Source of the DNA: Salinivirgaceae bacterium
Lineage (GTDB): Bacteria; Bacteroidota; Bacteroidia; Bacteroidales; SZUA-534
Reading direction: 5' to 3'
DNA length: 64,000 bases
NCBI GenBank assembly: GCA_017474765.1
Contig: JAFVGW010000056.1
Span: 1 to 64,000 of the forward strand
Under the pieces are notes generated by a model. That model saw nothing but the letters and a program-made list of their open reading frames with translations, did no database searches and was not told where the DNA came from. Shown piece after piece: positions 36,364 to 44,958 of the stretch. Position 1 is the first letter of the stretch, and every line of letters starts with the position of its first letter. A program made the position numbers and the translations under genes.

Positions 36364-36371
36364 CAAAAGTA
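36364..36371 (-). promoter_or_regulatory. Candidate -7 element before the small hypothetical gene
   Basis: On the minus strand the bases read TACTTTTG, a perfect TAnnTTTG, 18 nt before the start at 36345. No -33 element at standard spacing is seen. Confidence 0.35.
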
Positions 36372-36502
36372 GCGATTAAGCTATTGTTTAAGTAGACTAT
36401 TGGATAAACGTCCAAAAAATAGTGACGAACAATTTGAGTTTCATGTTTAATTATTTGTCTGCTCCGAGAGCAAACGTTGAAGTGTGTGACTGCCTGAAGC
36501 AT

Positions 36503-36531
36503 AAAAAAAGCTGTCCGGTTTCCCGGACAGC
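36503..36531 (-). terminator. Terminator of receptor module 3
   Basis: A perfect 9-bp stem (36510-36518 with 36523-36531, loop TTTC) is followed on the minus strand by seven Ts. It lies 53 nt past the receptor stop codon. Confidence 0.9.
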
Positions 36532-36583
36532 CCCCAACTAATTAATTAACCACAATTAATTAACCACAAACAATATTTTTCTT

Positions 36584-39500
36584 TTAGAACCCAAAGCTAA
36601 TGCCGACAGAGTAGATACCACCAATCTTGTCGCCGTAGGGGAACTCACGCTGCTCGTTGTTGAGCATGTTGTGACCATTCAGGAACACTTCCATTCCAGG
36701 AACCGGCTTGTAGGCGAGTTTCATGCTCAGCGTAAAGCGGTCTTTCAGCTCTACAGAGTCGTCGCCCATGTTGTATTTGGTGGCGTAGGTGCGCTTGCCA
36801 AGATAGTTGCCGTAGGCGGTGATATCAATCTTCGGTGTCGGCTTGTAGATGAGGCCAACCATGCCGTAGAACGACGGAGTTGCCTTATGAACATGTCCGT
36901 TTTCGGTTGGTGTCTCGTAGGGTTTCGAATCGCCGAAGGTGAATATGCCGTCGTCGTTATAAACGCCATACTTAAGAGCATAATATGCGGCATACTCAGT
37001 GTTGTTCTCGCTGGTCTTTAGGGTGTTAAGGAATTCAGCCTTGTCTTCTGCCGCTATATAAGCCGCAGTGATTTCTGCAACTTTCGCATGGTCAATATCG
37101 CCCATTGCGCGTCCCAGATATTTCTGATATGTGCCAAAATATCTCTTGAAGTCATCCGATTCGAAATCAACAGGAATAGGAGTCTGGTTTCCGTTTTCGT
37201 CGACATGCACACCCAAAACTTTCATCAATTGCTGCTCGGTAAAGGTTCCGCTTGCCATAAGCTCGTTGATGGCGTCGGTCTGCAAATCCTCAGCCAGCGA
37301 CGGAACGTTTGTAATCATACCGAAAATCTGGCCCAACTGTCCAAGAATCTCAGCATTCTGATTGTAGGCATAATAGTTGTCGATGGTGGTTTTCTGAATG
37401 TTGGCGTTTACCTTGGCAATCAACTTCTTTGATATAATCCAGTCGATGTTCACGCCGAAGCCCATCTGATTAACCTTATATGGCAGTTTGTCATATTTGA
37501 TGGTTGAAATAACGCTCGAATTGGCCATGAATGCGCTCAGTGCTTCCATGTCCAGATCACCCTCGGTGATGCTTCGGAGCGATTTCAATATTTCGGGATT
37601 GGTCATGAAGGCATTGAGTTTTTCTGACGGCATGATAACCTGTGACTGGTATGCCTTGAGTGCTCCGTAATCTTCACTTATTGAATAATATGCCTCAGCG
37701 TCGACAAGGATTTTCTCGGTTGGACGCCAGCGGTAGCCCAACTCGGCGTTTCGAATCTTGGTCAGCGGAGCGTTTTTGTCGCCTTTGAAGTAGATTGTGT
37801 CAGGCGGCATCAGACCGTCGCGGTACCATGTGTATTTGGCGCTCGAGTTGATGATGTTGGCAGAGCGCTTTGCTGTGCCAAACGATGCACGGACAAGGTT
37901 GTTCTCGTTGATTGAGTAGTTGGCTGCAATCTGATACGAGGGGTTCCACTCGTCGGGAATGTTGGTTTTGTCGAAACGCACAGCGCCGAGCACGCGGAAA
38001 TCGCCCAAACGGTAGTCCAGTCGCAAACTTGGCGCAAAGTCGGTCAGTTTGGCGTCCTCGCCACCTTGGCTGCCCGAAAGGTGCCGGCTTGATGTGAATT
38101 TGTAATCGTGGTCGTGGTACTCCCAGCGGAAATCGGACGGGTCGTTCGGATTGATGTAGTCAGGAATGTAGTCGGTCTGCCATACATGATAGTAAGCCAA
38201 ACCAGGCACAACGCTCAGGTCGCCCAACTTGATGTCGTACTCGGCATTCACCTGAAGGTTGTTCATGAACACCTTGAATCCGGGTTTACCCTTCTGGTAG
38301 TCTTGTACACCGCCCATGTAGCTGGCGTTCAGACTCAGACCGTAGATGCTCGAGTTCAGGTTGAAGTATCCGGTTTTCGATTCGCGCTCGCAGAGCAGGA
38401 ACGGAATTTCGCCGATTGGTGTTGCACCCACGCGTGAGTGTTGGTAGCCGAACGATACATCAAAATTCATATCCTCTGAGGGGCGGTAGTTCAAATAAGA
38501 GTTGAAACCGTAAGTCTTGCGCGACATCCCCGGGTCTTCAAGCATTTCGGTTATATCGCCTTGGTTTTCAATAACTTCGTAGAGCGAATATGGCAGGTTG
38601 TTGGCCAAGCCGCCAAGGAATGCTTCTACGGTAGCCGCTGATGGCTCGCTTCCATAATTGTGCAGAAAGGCGTCGGGGCTTTGCTCATACTTTCCTTTTT
38701 GGATTTCAAGTATCTGTACCTTCAGCGCATCGGGAATCTGTTCGGCAATGGCGCCAAAAGTAAAGGCCTGCTTCAGATTCTTGATGTCGGTTGCATCGTA
38801 GTAGCCTCCTTGCGAGGCGTCGATGAGTTTTGCCTTCGACAGGTCGGGGATGAGTGTTACAGAACCATCGGCATTCACTACCGGCGGGTTATACGGATTG
38901 CCTTCGGCGTCAACCATTCCCATCAAATACGCCATCTGGCCTTTGCTCATGCCGTCCTTGAAATAGTATTTCTCAGCATCCGACATTTTCGAATAGTAAA
39001 GTCCGTGAGTCGGATAGACATAAAGCTGATTGGTGTTGCGGCGGCGGTATTGCAGGTTGGCCGTGATGCCTACACTTAACTTCTTGTTGATGTTCTTGCG
39101 GAAAGCCACATCGCCGATGTAGTTTTCTTGAGTGCCCATCATCATGCTGCCTTGCAGAGTTTTTGAATTCTCGCTGGGCTTTTCAGTGATGATGTTGATA
39201 ACACCAGTCACGGCGTTTGGTCCGTAGAGTGCGGAGTTTGCGCCACGCACAACCTCAATGCGCTCAATATCCTCAACACCTATTGGCAGAATGTCGAAGT
39301 TGAGGTTGCCGGTTGCGTAGTTGTGCGCAATGCGGCCGTCAATCATAAGCAGGATGTTCGAGTTTTCGGTGTAGAGCATCATCTGGTTGTCGGGAATGTT
39401 GTTCAATCCACGGATGTGCACATCGTACATACCGTTGGTCTTCTCCTGCACAATCATGCCCGGAATCAGGCGCAGAGCCTCTTCAATTGAGCTGATACCG

Positions 39501-39796
39501 TATGAGCGGATTTCAGCCTTGGTGATAACCGTTGATGAAAGCGGCGATTTGAACGAGTCCTCAGCCTTTTTTGAAGCCGATGACACCGATTTGTTCATAA
39601 TCATGGCAAAAAGGTCGTCCATTGAGACTCCCATAATGTCGGCCAGTTTCATCACATCCTCAAACGGCATCTCAAGCAGCTCGTCGTAGGTGAGTTTCAT
39701 AATGTCGTTTTTGGTCATCGACGACACGTCTTTTTGCGCAAACACTTGGCCAACAATCGCAAAAGCCAGTGTTAAGCAGAGTAAAAATTTCTTCAT
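36584..39796 (-). CDS. TonB-dependent receptor with octad-repeat N-terminal extension, module 3
   Basis: The 1070-residue receptor has a signal peptide (1-20), octads MTKNDIMK, LTYDELLE and MPFEDVMK then VSMDDLFA (57-64), a plug domain with SSTVITKAEIRSYG and VEVVRGANSALYGPNA, and a barrel ending in VGISFGF. Compared with module 2 the ends are nearly the same and the internal loop segments differ in length and sequence. One loop carries a metal-like run VHVDENGNQTPIPVDFE near residue 870, of uncertain meaning. The ligand is unknown. It follows its YfiR gene by 28 nt. Confidence 0.9.
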   Translation of the reverse strand: MKKFLLCLTLAFAIVGQVFAQKDVSSMTKNDIMKLTYDELLEMPFEDVMKLADIMGVSMDDLFAMIMNKSVSSASKKAEDSFKSPLSSTVITKAEIRSYGISSIEEALRLIPGMIVQEKTNGMYDVHIRGLNNIPDNQMMLYTENSNILLMIDGRIAHNYATGNLNFDILPIGVEDIERIEVVRGANSALYGPNAVTGVINIITEKPSENSKTLQGSMMMGTQENYIGDVAFRKNINKKLSVGITANLQYRRRNTNQLYVYPTHGLYYSKMSDAEKYYFKDGMSKGQMAYLMGMVDAEGNPYNPPVVNADGSVTLIPDLSKAKLIDASQGGYYDATDIKNLKQAFTFGAIAEQIPDALKVQILEIQKGKYEQSPDAFLHNYGSEPSAATVEAFLGGLANNLPYSLYEVIENQGDITEMLEDPGMSRKTYGFNSYLNYRPSEDMNFDVSFGYQHSRVGATPIGEIPFLLCERESKTGYFNLNSSIYGLSLNASYMGGVQDYQKGKPGFKVFMNNLQVNAEYDIKLGDLSVVPGLAYYHVWQTDYIPDYINPNDPSDFRWEYHDHDYKFTSSRHLSGSQGGEDAKLTDFAPSLRLDYRLGDFRVLGAVRFDKTNIPDEWNPSYQIAANYSINENNLVRASFGTAKRSANIINSSAKYTWYRDGLMPPDTIYFKGDKNAPLTKIRNAELGYRWRPTEKILVDAEAYYSISEDYGALKAYQSQVIMPSEKLNAFMTNPEILKSLRSITEGDLDMEALSAFMANSSVISTIKYDKLPYKVNQMGFGVNIDWIISKKLIAKVNANIQKTTIDNYYAYNQNAEILGQLGQIFGMITNVPSLAEDLQTDAINELMASGTFTEQQLMKVLGVHVDENGNQTPIPVDFESDDFKRYFGTYQKYLGRAMGDIDHAKVAEITAAYIAAEDKAEFLNTLKTSENNTEYAAYYALKYGVYNDDGIFTFGDSKPYETPTENGHVHKATPSFYGMVGLIYKPTPKIDITAYGNYLGKRTYATKYNMGDDSVELKDRFTLSMKLAYKPVPGMEVFLNGHNMLNNEQREFPYGDKIGGIYSVGISFGF
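39710..39784 (-). repeat. 75-bp direct repeat (copy B), identical to 35294-35368
   Basis: This is the signal-peptide segment of module 3 receptor, identical over 75 nt to the module 2 copy. The run ends at A39784; the next base differs. Confidence 0.9.
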
Positions 39797-39824
39797 TTTC
39801 TGTAAAAATAGGTAGAGTAATTAT

Positions 39825-40331
39825 TTATTTGACAGGAACACCTAGAGCCGTCAGCTGTTGCGATACTTTCACGCCCGATTCGGCAAGGTGTTGTTCGTTT
39901 ACTTCGTATTTCAGCTTGCCATCAACTTTGATGTAGTTGATGCCCGATTTTGAAAGGGCAAATCCCGGCTTGTCGGTTACAATCACCACGCCTTTGCCTT
40001 TGGCTTTGCCAACAAACTCGTCAACCTTGTCCGACTTGTCGGCGGTCACATACAGAATGTGCAGCTTCGCAATATCGTCGGCTGCCGCAACTTCTTTAAC
40101 CTTAATGCTTTGTGAACCTACGCCTTTTTTCTCGGCGATGGTGTTCAATTCAGGAACGATAGACTGATTGCCATACACGCCAATCACAAAGTCGCCCGAT
40201 TGTTTTGTCTGCGGCCATTCAATGTTTCTTGCGAAGTTGTACATGAATAGCGCTTTGAACTTCTCGTCTTGCGCTTTTACTGATGTTGCTATCAGCAAAA
40301 GAGCGGAAATTGCTAATACTGTTTTCTTCAT
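39825..40331 (-). CDS. YfiR family (DUF4154) periplasmic protein, module 3
   Basis: A 168-residue secreted protein with signal peptide (MKKTVLAISALLLIATSVKA) and the YfiR signature FKALFMYNFARNIEWPQ. It differs from the module 2 copy mainly around residues 95-110, where the AADDIAKLHILYVTADKSD segment varies. It starts the tandem array on the minus strand and is 28 nt from its receptor. Confidence 0.88.
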   Translation of the reverse strand: MKKTVLAISALLLIATSVKAQDEKFKALFMYNFARNIEWPQTKQSGDFVIGVYGNQSIVPELNTIAEKKGVGSQSIKVKEVAAADDIAKLHILYVTADKSDKVDEFVGKAKGKGVVIVTDKPGFALSKSGINYIKVDGKLKYEVNEQHLAESGVKVSQQLTALGVPVK

Positions 40332-40774
40332 CTTAATTTATTTTAAAACTATTAACTGCGTTTGTCCTATCCACAATCATTATTTTATTTCTCTGCTTTC
40401 TACGCTCAAGCCCAAAATTTTGATACAACAAGAAAATTGAGATAAATCATAAAATTTTCTTTGTTGTGTTATATTTTAACTTGATTTATTTGGTATTGTG
40501 GGTCATGCGAATATTTAAGTTTAACATATAGCGTACACACTTTTTTTAGCATTGCAATATTAGCATTCGGTGCGTTTGAATACACCAGGAACGTGCCTGC
40601 CATGAGGATTTTGGCTAAAAATATTTTTTGAAAACGGCCAAATAACAATTTGGTACACAACGATTAAACTGATTTGCAAACGTTAACGGTTTTTCCCGAA
40701 AAAACAGGCCTGCGGTACAAAAATGTTGCATAAAATGCCGTTATTATATTGTTTTGCAACCGATTTCTAAAGAA
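40332..40774. other. AT-rich divergent spacer between module 3 and the RlmL-like gene
   Basis: This 443-nt spacer must hold promoters for both directions. No perfect TAnnTTTG was found near either start. It includes ATTGCAAT (a short palindrome) and a GTTGCA half-site near 40725. A 63-residue frame on the minus strand has no support. No RNA gene was recognised. Confidence 0.5.
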
Positions 40775-41947
40775 ATGGCAATGACTGAAAATTCAAAATC
40801 AGAGAGCTATCAGATGATAGCCAAAACTTTTGCAGGACTTGAAGATGTACTGGCCGGCGAGTTGGAGGCTCTTGGCGCAAAAAACATCAAAAAACTGATT
40901 CGTGCCGTGTCGTTTGAAGGCGATAAGGCCCTGATGTACCGCGCCAACTATTGTTTGCGCACTGCACTGTGCGTGCTGAAGCCGATAGCCAATTTCGAAG
41001 CGAAAAACGAAGATACCTATTATAAAGAGATTGGCCGCATCAACTGGGATGAATATATGAGTGTGAATGAGACACTTGCCATTTCGGCCACCACCAACTC
41101 AACAATTTTCACCCACTCGCAGTATGCTTCTCTAAAGGCCAAAGACGCCATTGTCGACCAGTTTCGCCGCCGCACGAGCAAGCGCCCCAACGTGGACACC
41201 GAAAATCCCGACCTGCGAATTGAGATTCACATTGCCCAGACACACGTCACGGTGCTGCTCAACAGTTCGGGCGAGCCGCTCTACAAGCGCGGCTACCGTC
41301 AGGCAAGCGTCAAGGCGCCAATCAACGAGGTGCTGGCTGCCGGAATGATTATGCTCTCGGGGTGGAACGCCAAATCAGACTTTTACGACCCAATGTGCGG
41401 TTCGGGCACACTGCTCATCGAAGCCGCCATGATTGCCTACGGCATTGCCCCCGGCACCTTTCGCAGTCAGTTCGCGTTTGAGAAGTGGTCCGACTTTGAT
41501 GCTGACCTTCTGTCGGACATTGCCGACAGCACGCCCGAAGTGCCCGAATTCAAATACACCATTGCGGGCAGTGATTTGAATCCTGGAGCGGTGAAAGCGG
41601 CCGAGATGAACATAAAGGCGGCATTCCTGAGCAAAAAAATCAACGTGCAGCTGAAGAATTTCTTCGACCTGCGCCCAGCCACAGCCACAGGCACCATCAT
41701 CACCAATCCGCCTTACGGCGAGCGTCTGCAACCCAACGATTTGCGCATCTTCTATCAGAAAATTGGCGACAAGCTGAAAAGCGAATTCCCAGGCTACGAA
41801 GTGTGGATTATCGGCAGCAATACCGAACTGATGAATTTCATAGGCCTGCGCCCTGAGAGAAAAATCAAGCTCTACAACGGCGCGCTCGAATGCTCGTTCC
41901 GCAAATTCAGCGTGTACGCGGGCAGCAAGAAGGACAGGTATGAGTAG
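40775..41947 (+). CDS. RlmL-like rRNA N2-guanine methyltransferase (THUMP plus methylase)
   Basis: The 390-residue protein has an N-terminal THUMP domain (KTFAGLEDVLAGELEALGAK and the QYASLKAKDAIVDQF region) and a C-terminal SAM-dependent methylase domain with DPMCGSGTLL near residue 205 and the catalytic NPPYGERL near residue 310. It matches the N-terminal half of E. coli RlmKL, which methylates G2445 of 23S rRNA; Bacteroidetes carry it without the RlmK half. The ATG at 40775 is chosen over an upstream TTG. Confidence 0.88.
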   Translation: MAMTENSKSESYQMIAKTFAGLEDVLAGELEALGAKNIKKLIRAVSFEGDKALMYRANYCLRTALCVLKPIANFEAKNEDTYYKEIGRINWDEYMSVNETLAISATTNSTIFTHSQYASLKAKDAIVDQFRRRTSKRPNVDTENPDLRIEIHIAQTHVTVLLNSSGEPLYKRGYRQASVKAPINEVLAAGMIMLSGWNAKSDFYDPMCGSGTLLIEAAMIAYGIAPGTFRSQFAFEKWSDFDADLLSDIADSTPEVPEFKYTIAGSDLNPGAVKAAEMNIKAAFLSKKINVQLKNFFDLRPATATGTIITNPPYGERLQPNDLRIFYQKIGDKLKSEFPGYEVWIIGSNTELMNFIGLRPERKIKLYNGALECSFRKFSVYAGSKKDRYE

Positions 41948-41950
41948 AGA

Positions 41951-42200
41951 ATTAGAGAGTTAGAGGTGAGAGGTAAGGGGTTAGAAGTTAAGGGTTAATG
42001 ATTAATGATTAATGGTTAGTGTTAAAAGTTTTAGGTTTTCGAAGTTTTAAGTTTAGGGGTAAGAGGTGAGAGGTAAGGGTTTAGAAGTTAAGGGGTTGAG
42101 AAGTTTAGTGCTCGTAATTCGTAATTCATAATTCGTAATTAAAACCAACACCCAACACCCAACACCTAGTGCCTACCCCCTAACTAATGCCCAAACCACC
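41951..42200. repeat. Low-complexity intergenic repeat block
   Basis: The spacer before ddh is made of degenerate short words. A 33-bp unit at 41962-41994 recurs at 42062-42094 with one mismatch, exactly 100 bp later (AGAGGTGAGAGGTAAGGG at its start). It is followed by GTAATTC-type units (42114-42140) and then a pyrimidine-rich run of CCCAACA units (about 42145-42180). There is no coding signal. Related words occur in other spacers of the window. Confidence 0.7.
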
Positions 42201-42271
42201 AAAATCAGTTAATCACGTATGCCGCCGCGCCCAAATTCTTTTTTTTCTTTGTGCCATAAAATTTTACTGAT

Positions 42272-43171
42272 ATGAAAAAGATTAGAGTTGCGATTGTTGG
42301 CTATGGAAACATTGGCCATTACGCTTTGGAAGCGCTTCTTGCTTCACCTGATATGGAACTAGTCGGAATTGTGCGCCGCAACGGTGCCGCCGACCGCCCG
42401 GCAGAACTTGCTGGCATTGAAATTGTTAAATCTATTAAGGAACTGAAAGATGTGGATGTCGCCATTTTGGCCACACCAACCCGCAGCGTTGAGGAGCACG
42501 CAAAAGAGTGTCTGGCGCTGGGAATCAACACTGTTGACAGTTTCGATATTCATACTCAGATAGTACAGCTTCGCCGTTCGCTCGATGCCGCTGCAAAGGC
42601 CGGTAATGCCGTTTCTATCATCTCAGCCGGCTGGGATCCAGGGTCAGACTCTATCGTTCGCACACTGATGCAGAGCCTTGCACCCAAAGGCCTGACCTGG
42701 ACAAACTTCGGTCCGGGTATGAGCATGGGGCACTCGGTTGTGGCCCGCTCGAAGAAAGGTGTTAAAAACGCCCTTTCGATGACAATGCCACAAGGCGCAG
42801 GCATTCATAGCCGCCTGGTTTACGTTGAGCTTGAAGAAGGATTCACCGCACAGCAGGTTTACGACGAACTGAAGGCCGATGATTATTTCGCACACGATGA
42901 GTTGCACGTGATTCCGGTTGCCAGCGTTGACGACTGCCGCGACATGGGACACGGCGTTCTGCTTGAGCGCAAGGGCGTTTCGGGCAAGACTCAGAACCAA
43001 CTTTTCGAGTTCAAGATGAAGATTAACAATCCTGCGCTCACCGGTCAGGTGCTTGTAAACGCTGCCCGCGCCGCCATGAAACAGAAACCGGGTTGCTACA
43101 CAATGGTTGAGATTCCGGTCATCGATTATCTGCCGGGCGACCGCGAAGAGTTGATTGCACATTTGGTGTAA
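42272..43171 (+). CDS. ddh: meso-diaminopimelate D-dehydrogenase
   Basis: This NADPH-dependent enzyme makes meso-diaminopimelate directly from L-tetrahydrodipicolinate, for peptidoglycan and lysine. The 299-residue protein has a Rossmann N-terminus (VAIVGYGNIGHYALEAL) and, further on, NTVDSFDIH and SAGWDPGSDS, which are diagnostic of the family. Length fits. It is preceded by a repeat block and closed by a terminator. Confidence 0.94.
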   Translation: MKKIRVAIVGYGNIGHYALEALLASPDMELVGIVRRNGAADRPAELAGIEIVKSIKELKDVDVAILATPTRSVEEHAKECLALGINTVDSFDIHTQIVQLRRSLDAAAKAGNAVSIISAGWDPGSDSIVRTLMQSLAPKGLTWTNFGPGMSMGHSVVARSKKGVKNALSMTMPQGAGIHSRLVYVELEEGFTAQQVYDELKADDYFAHDELHVIPVASVDDCRDMGHGVLLERKGVSGKTQNQLFEFKMKINNPALTGQVLVNAARAAMKQKPGCYTMVEIPVIDYLPGDREELIAHLV

Positions 43172-43197
43172 ATCAATATAAATTAGATTTTTACGGC

Positions 43198-43231
43198 AAA
43201 ACGTCAGTGCTCCGGCATTGGCGTTTTTTTT
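43198..43231 (+). terminator. Terminator of ddh
   Basis: A 13-bp stem with two wobbles (43198-43210 with 43215-43227) and loop TCCG is followed by a T-run. Confidence 0.85.
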
Positions 43232-43334
43232 GTGGACGGCTAATCGGTGAATTGAAATGAAAAAGTGCGGCATTTCGTTGTTTTGATGTTTGGCTGAAAT
43301 GTTTTAATTTCATGTTTGGTTAAAAAGAGCAATA

Positions 43335-43763
43335 ATGGACAATTCTGAAATACTGCATCTGCTTGAAGAACACAATATTAAGCCGACAGCAAACCGACTG
43401 ACAGTTGCCCGCGAGCTTTCGGTGGCCAACAGTCCTGTTTCGCTTTCGGAACTTGAGGCGACAATTGGCACCATCGACAAATCAAACATTCTGCGCGCGC
43501 TTATTCTTTTCAAAGACAATCATTTAGTACATGCTATAGAGGGTGCGGGCGGTTGTACGCTTTACGAGTTGTGCCAAAGTCATCCTCATTCTGATTTTGA
43601 TGAGGACACTCACATGCACTTTTTCTGCGAATCGTGCCACCAGACATTTTGCCTTAGCGAGCAGCATATTCCGCAAATTGAATTGCCTGAAGGATACATA
43701 GTTAGCACTGTCACTTTTATGGTGAAGGGCATTTGCCCAAAGTGCAACCGCACTAAGACTTGA
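43335..43763 (+). CDS. Fur-family metal-responsive transcription regulator
   Basis: The 142-residue protein has a winged-helix N-terminal domain (LLEEHNIKPTANRLTVAREL and SLSELEATIG) and a dimerisation domain with HMHFFCESC and the C-terminal ICPKCNRTKT. The two CxxC pairs form the structural zinc site. It lies just upstream of a His-rich cation exporter and a palindrome, so zinc sensing (Zur-like) is plausible but unproven; the family also includes Fur and PerR types. Confidence 0.88.
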   Translation: MDNSEILHLLEEHNIKPTANRLTVARELSVANSPVSLSELEATIGTIDKSNILRALILFKDNHLVHAIEGAGGCTLYELCQSHPHSDFDEDTHMHFFCESCHQTFCLSEQHIPQIELPEGYIVSTVTFMVKGICPKCNRTKT

Positions 43764-43767
43764 AGTT

Positions 43768-43782
43768 TGCAACCAAGTTGCA
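43768..43782. promoter_or_regulatory. Palindrome TGCAACCAAGTTGCA, possible operator of the exporter gene
   Basis: Two 6-bp arms (TGCAAC, GTTGCA) around CAA lie 4 bases after the Fur-family stop codon and 13 bases before a perfect -7 element of the exporter. The position suits an operator. Spacing of the arms differs from the usual Fur box, so the regulator is uncertain. Confidence 0.5.
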
Positions 43783-43794
43783 CTCACCGCAACA

Positions 43795-43802
43795 TATTTT
43801 TG
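43795..43802 (+). promoter_or_regulatory. -7 element for the cation-efflux gene
   Basis: TATTTTTG is a perfect TAnnTTTG, 31 nt before the ATG at 43834. A TTTG occurs 25 nt upstream, a little further than usual. Confidence 0.45.
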
Positions 43803-43833
43803 TTTCCGAAAGAATTTAAAAACAGAAATAGTT

Positions 43834-44853
43834 ATGGAAACAGAAAACTTGAATCAGATGCAACATTCTCACAATGAGCATCATCACGAAGGTGAACATC
43901 ACCACCATCATCACGAAAGTGAGCACGAGTACCACCATCATCACCACGACGGCGAGCACCATCACCACCATCATCATCACAGCCACGAGCTGACATCGCT
44001 CAACTCGGCGTTTGTGGTGGGCATAATGCTGAATGTGCTGTTTGTGGTGGCCGAAGCCGTTGCCGGCTGGGTTAGCAACTCAATGGGCCTTCTGGCCGAC
44101 GCGGGCCACAACCTGAGCGATGTGGCGAGTCTGCTGCTGGCGCTCATCGCCTTCCGGATGGCCAAGCGCAAGGCATCGCACCACTACACTTACGGCTACA
44201 AGAAAAGCACCGTTCTAGTGTCGCTGCTCAACGCGCTGATACTGATTGTGGCGGTGGTATTCATTGTGTATGAGAGTGTTGAACAACTGCTGAACCCCGA
44301 GCCTGTGGGCGGCAAGATAATCGTTATCACTGCGGCTATCGGCGTGGTTATCAACGGCTTGACGGCTTATCTGTTTATCGACAAGAAAGACAAAGACCTG
44401 AACGTGAAGGGCGCCTATCTGCATATGGCCGCCGACGCGCTGGTATCAGTCGGCGTGGTCATCTCGGGCGTGGTGATTTACTTCACCGGCTGGTACTTTA
44501 TTGATGCCATCATCGGCTTGACCGTAGCTGTAATAATCATCATCTCTACCTGGGATTTGCTGAAAGACAGCCTGCGACTGGCTATGGACGGTGTTCCGTC
44601 GTCAATCGACACCGATATGCTGATGCACGAAATCGGCGAAGTTGAAGGCGTTGAAGAAATCCACCACCTGCACGTGTGGGCCATCAGCACCACCGAAAAC
44701 GCAGCCACGGCTCACGTGGTGGTTGGCAATCTAGCTGATATGCAGCGCATTAAAACCGACATAAAGCACACGATGGCAGGGCTGGGAATCGGCCACACCA
44801 CGCTCGAGTTTGAAGAACACGGCTGCGAGTGCGGCGAGCACGACCATTGCTGA
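43834..44853 (+). CDS. Cation diffusion facilitator (zinc-type efflux) with His-rich N-terminus
   Basis: A 339-residue inner-membrane proton-coupled metal exporter of the CDF family. The cytoplasmic N-terminus has 26 His in residues 11-51. The six-helix domain follows: TM2 has the DAGHNLSDVASLL motif and TM5 the AADALVSVGVV motif, the HxxxD/DxxxD metal sites that in zinc CDF proteins bind Zn. The C-terminal ferredoxin-like domain includes HHLHVWAISTTENAATAHVV. It ends in another metal-like CECGEHDHC. Zinc is the likely main substrate. It follows a Fur-family gene and a possible operator. Confidence 0.93.
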   Translation: METENLNQMQHSHNEHHHEGEHHHHHHESEHEYHHHHHDGEHHHHHHHHSHELTSLNSAFVVGIMLNVLFVVAEAVAGWVSNSMGLLADAGHNLSDVASLLLALIAFRMAKRKASHHYTYGYKKSTVLVSLLNALILIVAVVFIVYESVEQLLNPEPVGGKIIVITAAIGVVINGLTAYLFIDKKDKDLNVKGAYLHMAADALVSVGVVISGVVIYFTGWYFIDAIIGLTVAVIIIISTWDLLKDSLRLAMDGVPSSIDTDMLMHEIGEVEGVEEIHHLHVWAISTTENAATAHVVVGNLADMQRIKTDIKHTMAGLGIGHTTLEFEEHGCECGEHDHC

Positions 44854-44858
44854 TTTTT

Positions 44859-44895
44859 GAGTTATAAGTTGTAAGTTAACAAGTTATAAGTTAGA
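44859..44895. repeat. Short GTTATAAGTT repeats after the efflux gene
   Basis: The spacer reads GAGTTATAAGTTGTAAG and AAGTTATAAGTTAG in tandem, the same words as at 61930-61980 on the other strand. No gene. Confidence 0.5.
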
Positions 44896-44908
44896 AAAAC
44901 CACACAAA

Positions 44909-44950
44909 AAAGGCCTGCACCCATTGTTAGGGTGCGGGCCTTTGTTTTTT
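44909..44950. terminator. Bidirectional terminator between the exporter and the InlB-repeat lipoprotein
   Basis: A 14-bp stem with one wobble (44909-44922 with 44930-44943) and a 7-nt loop, flanked by A-runs and T-runs, sits between converging genes. Confidence 0.9.
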
Positions 44951-44958
44951 CCCCCTGA

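Noticed and set aside
24269..39796. SusC/SusD polysaccharide-utilisation locus
   Set aside because: None of the receptors has a carboxypeptidase-like N-terminal domain and no SusD or glycoside hydrolase is adjacent.
23609..40540. Twelve-base match ATAGCGTAYACA in the spacers before YfiR modules 1 (23609-23620) and 3 (about 40529-40540)
   Set aside because: The orientation relative to the genes differs and module 2 lacks it, so it may be chance.
40469..40660. 63-residue minus-strand frame in the divergent spacer
   Set aside because: No start context, no similarity, AT-rich.
41951..42200. CRISPR array
   Set aside because: Repeat units vary, spacing is not spacer-like, and no cas genes are present.
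43864..43986. CAY-rich DNA tandem repeat in the exporter gene
   Set aside because: It encodes the His-rich tract; the DNA is irregular and the bias is at the protein level.
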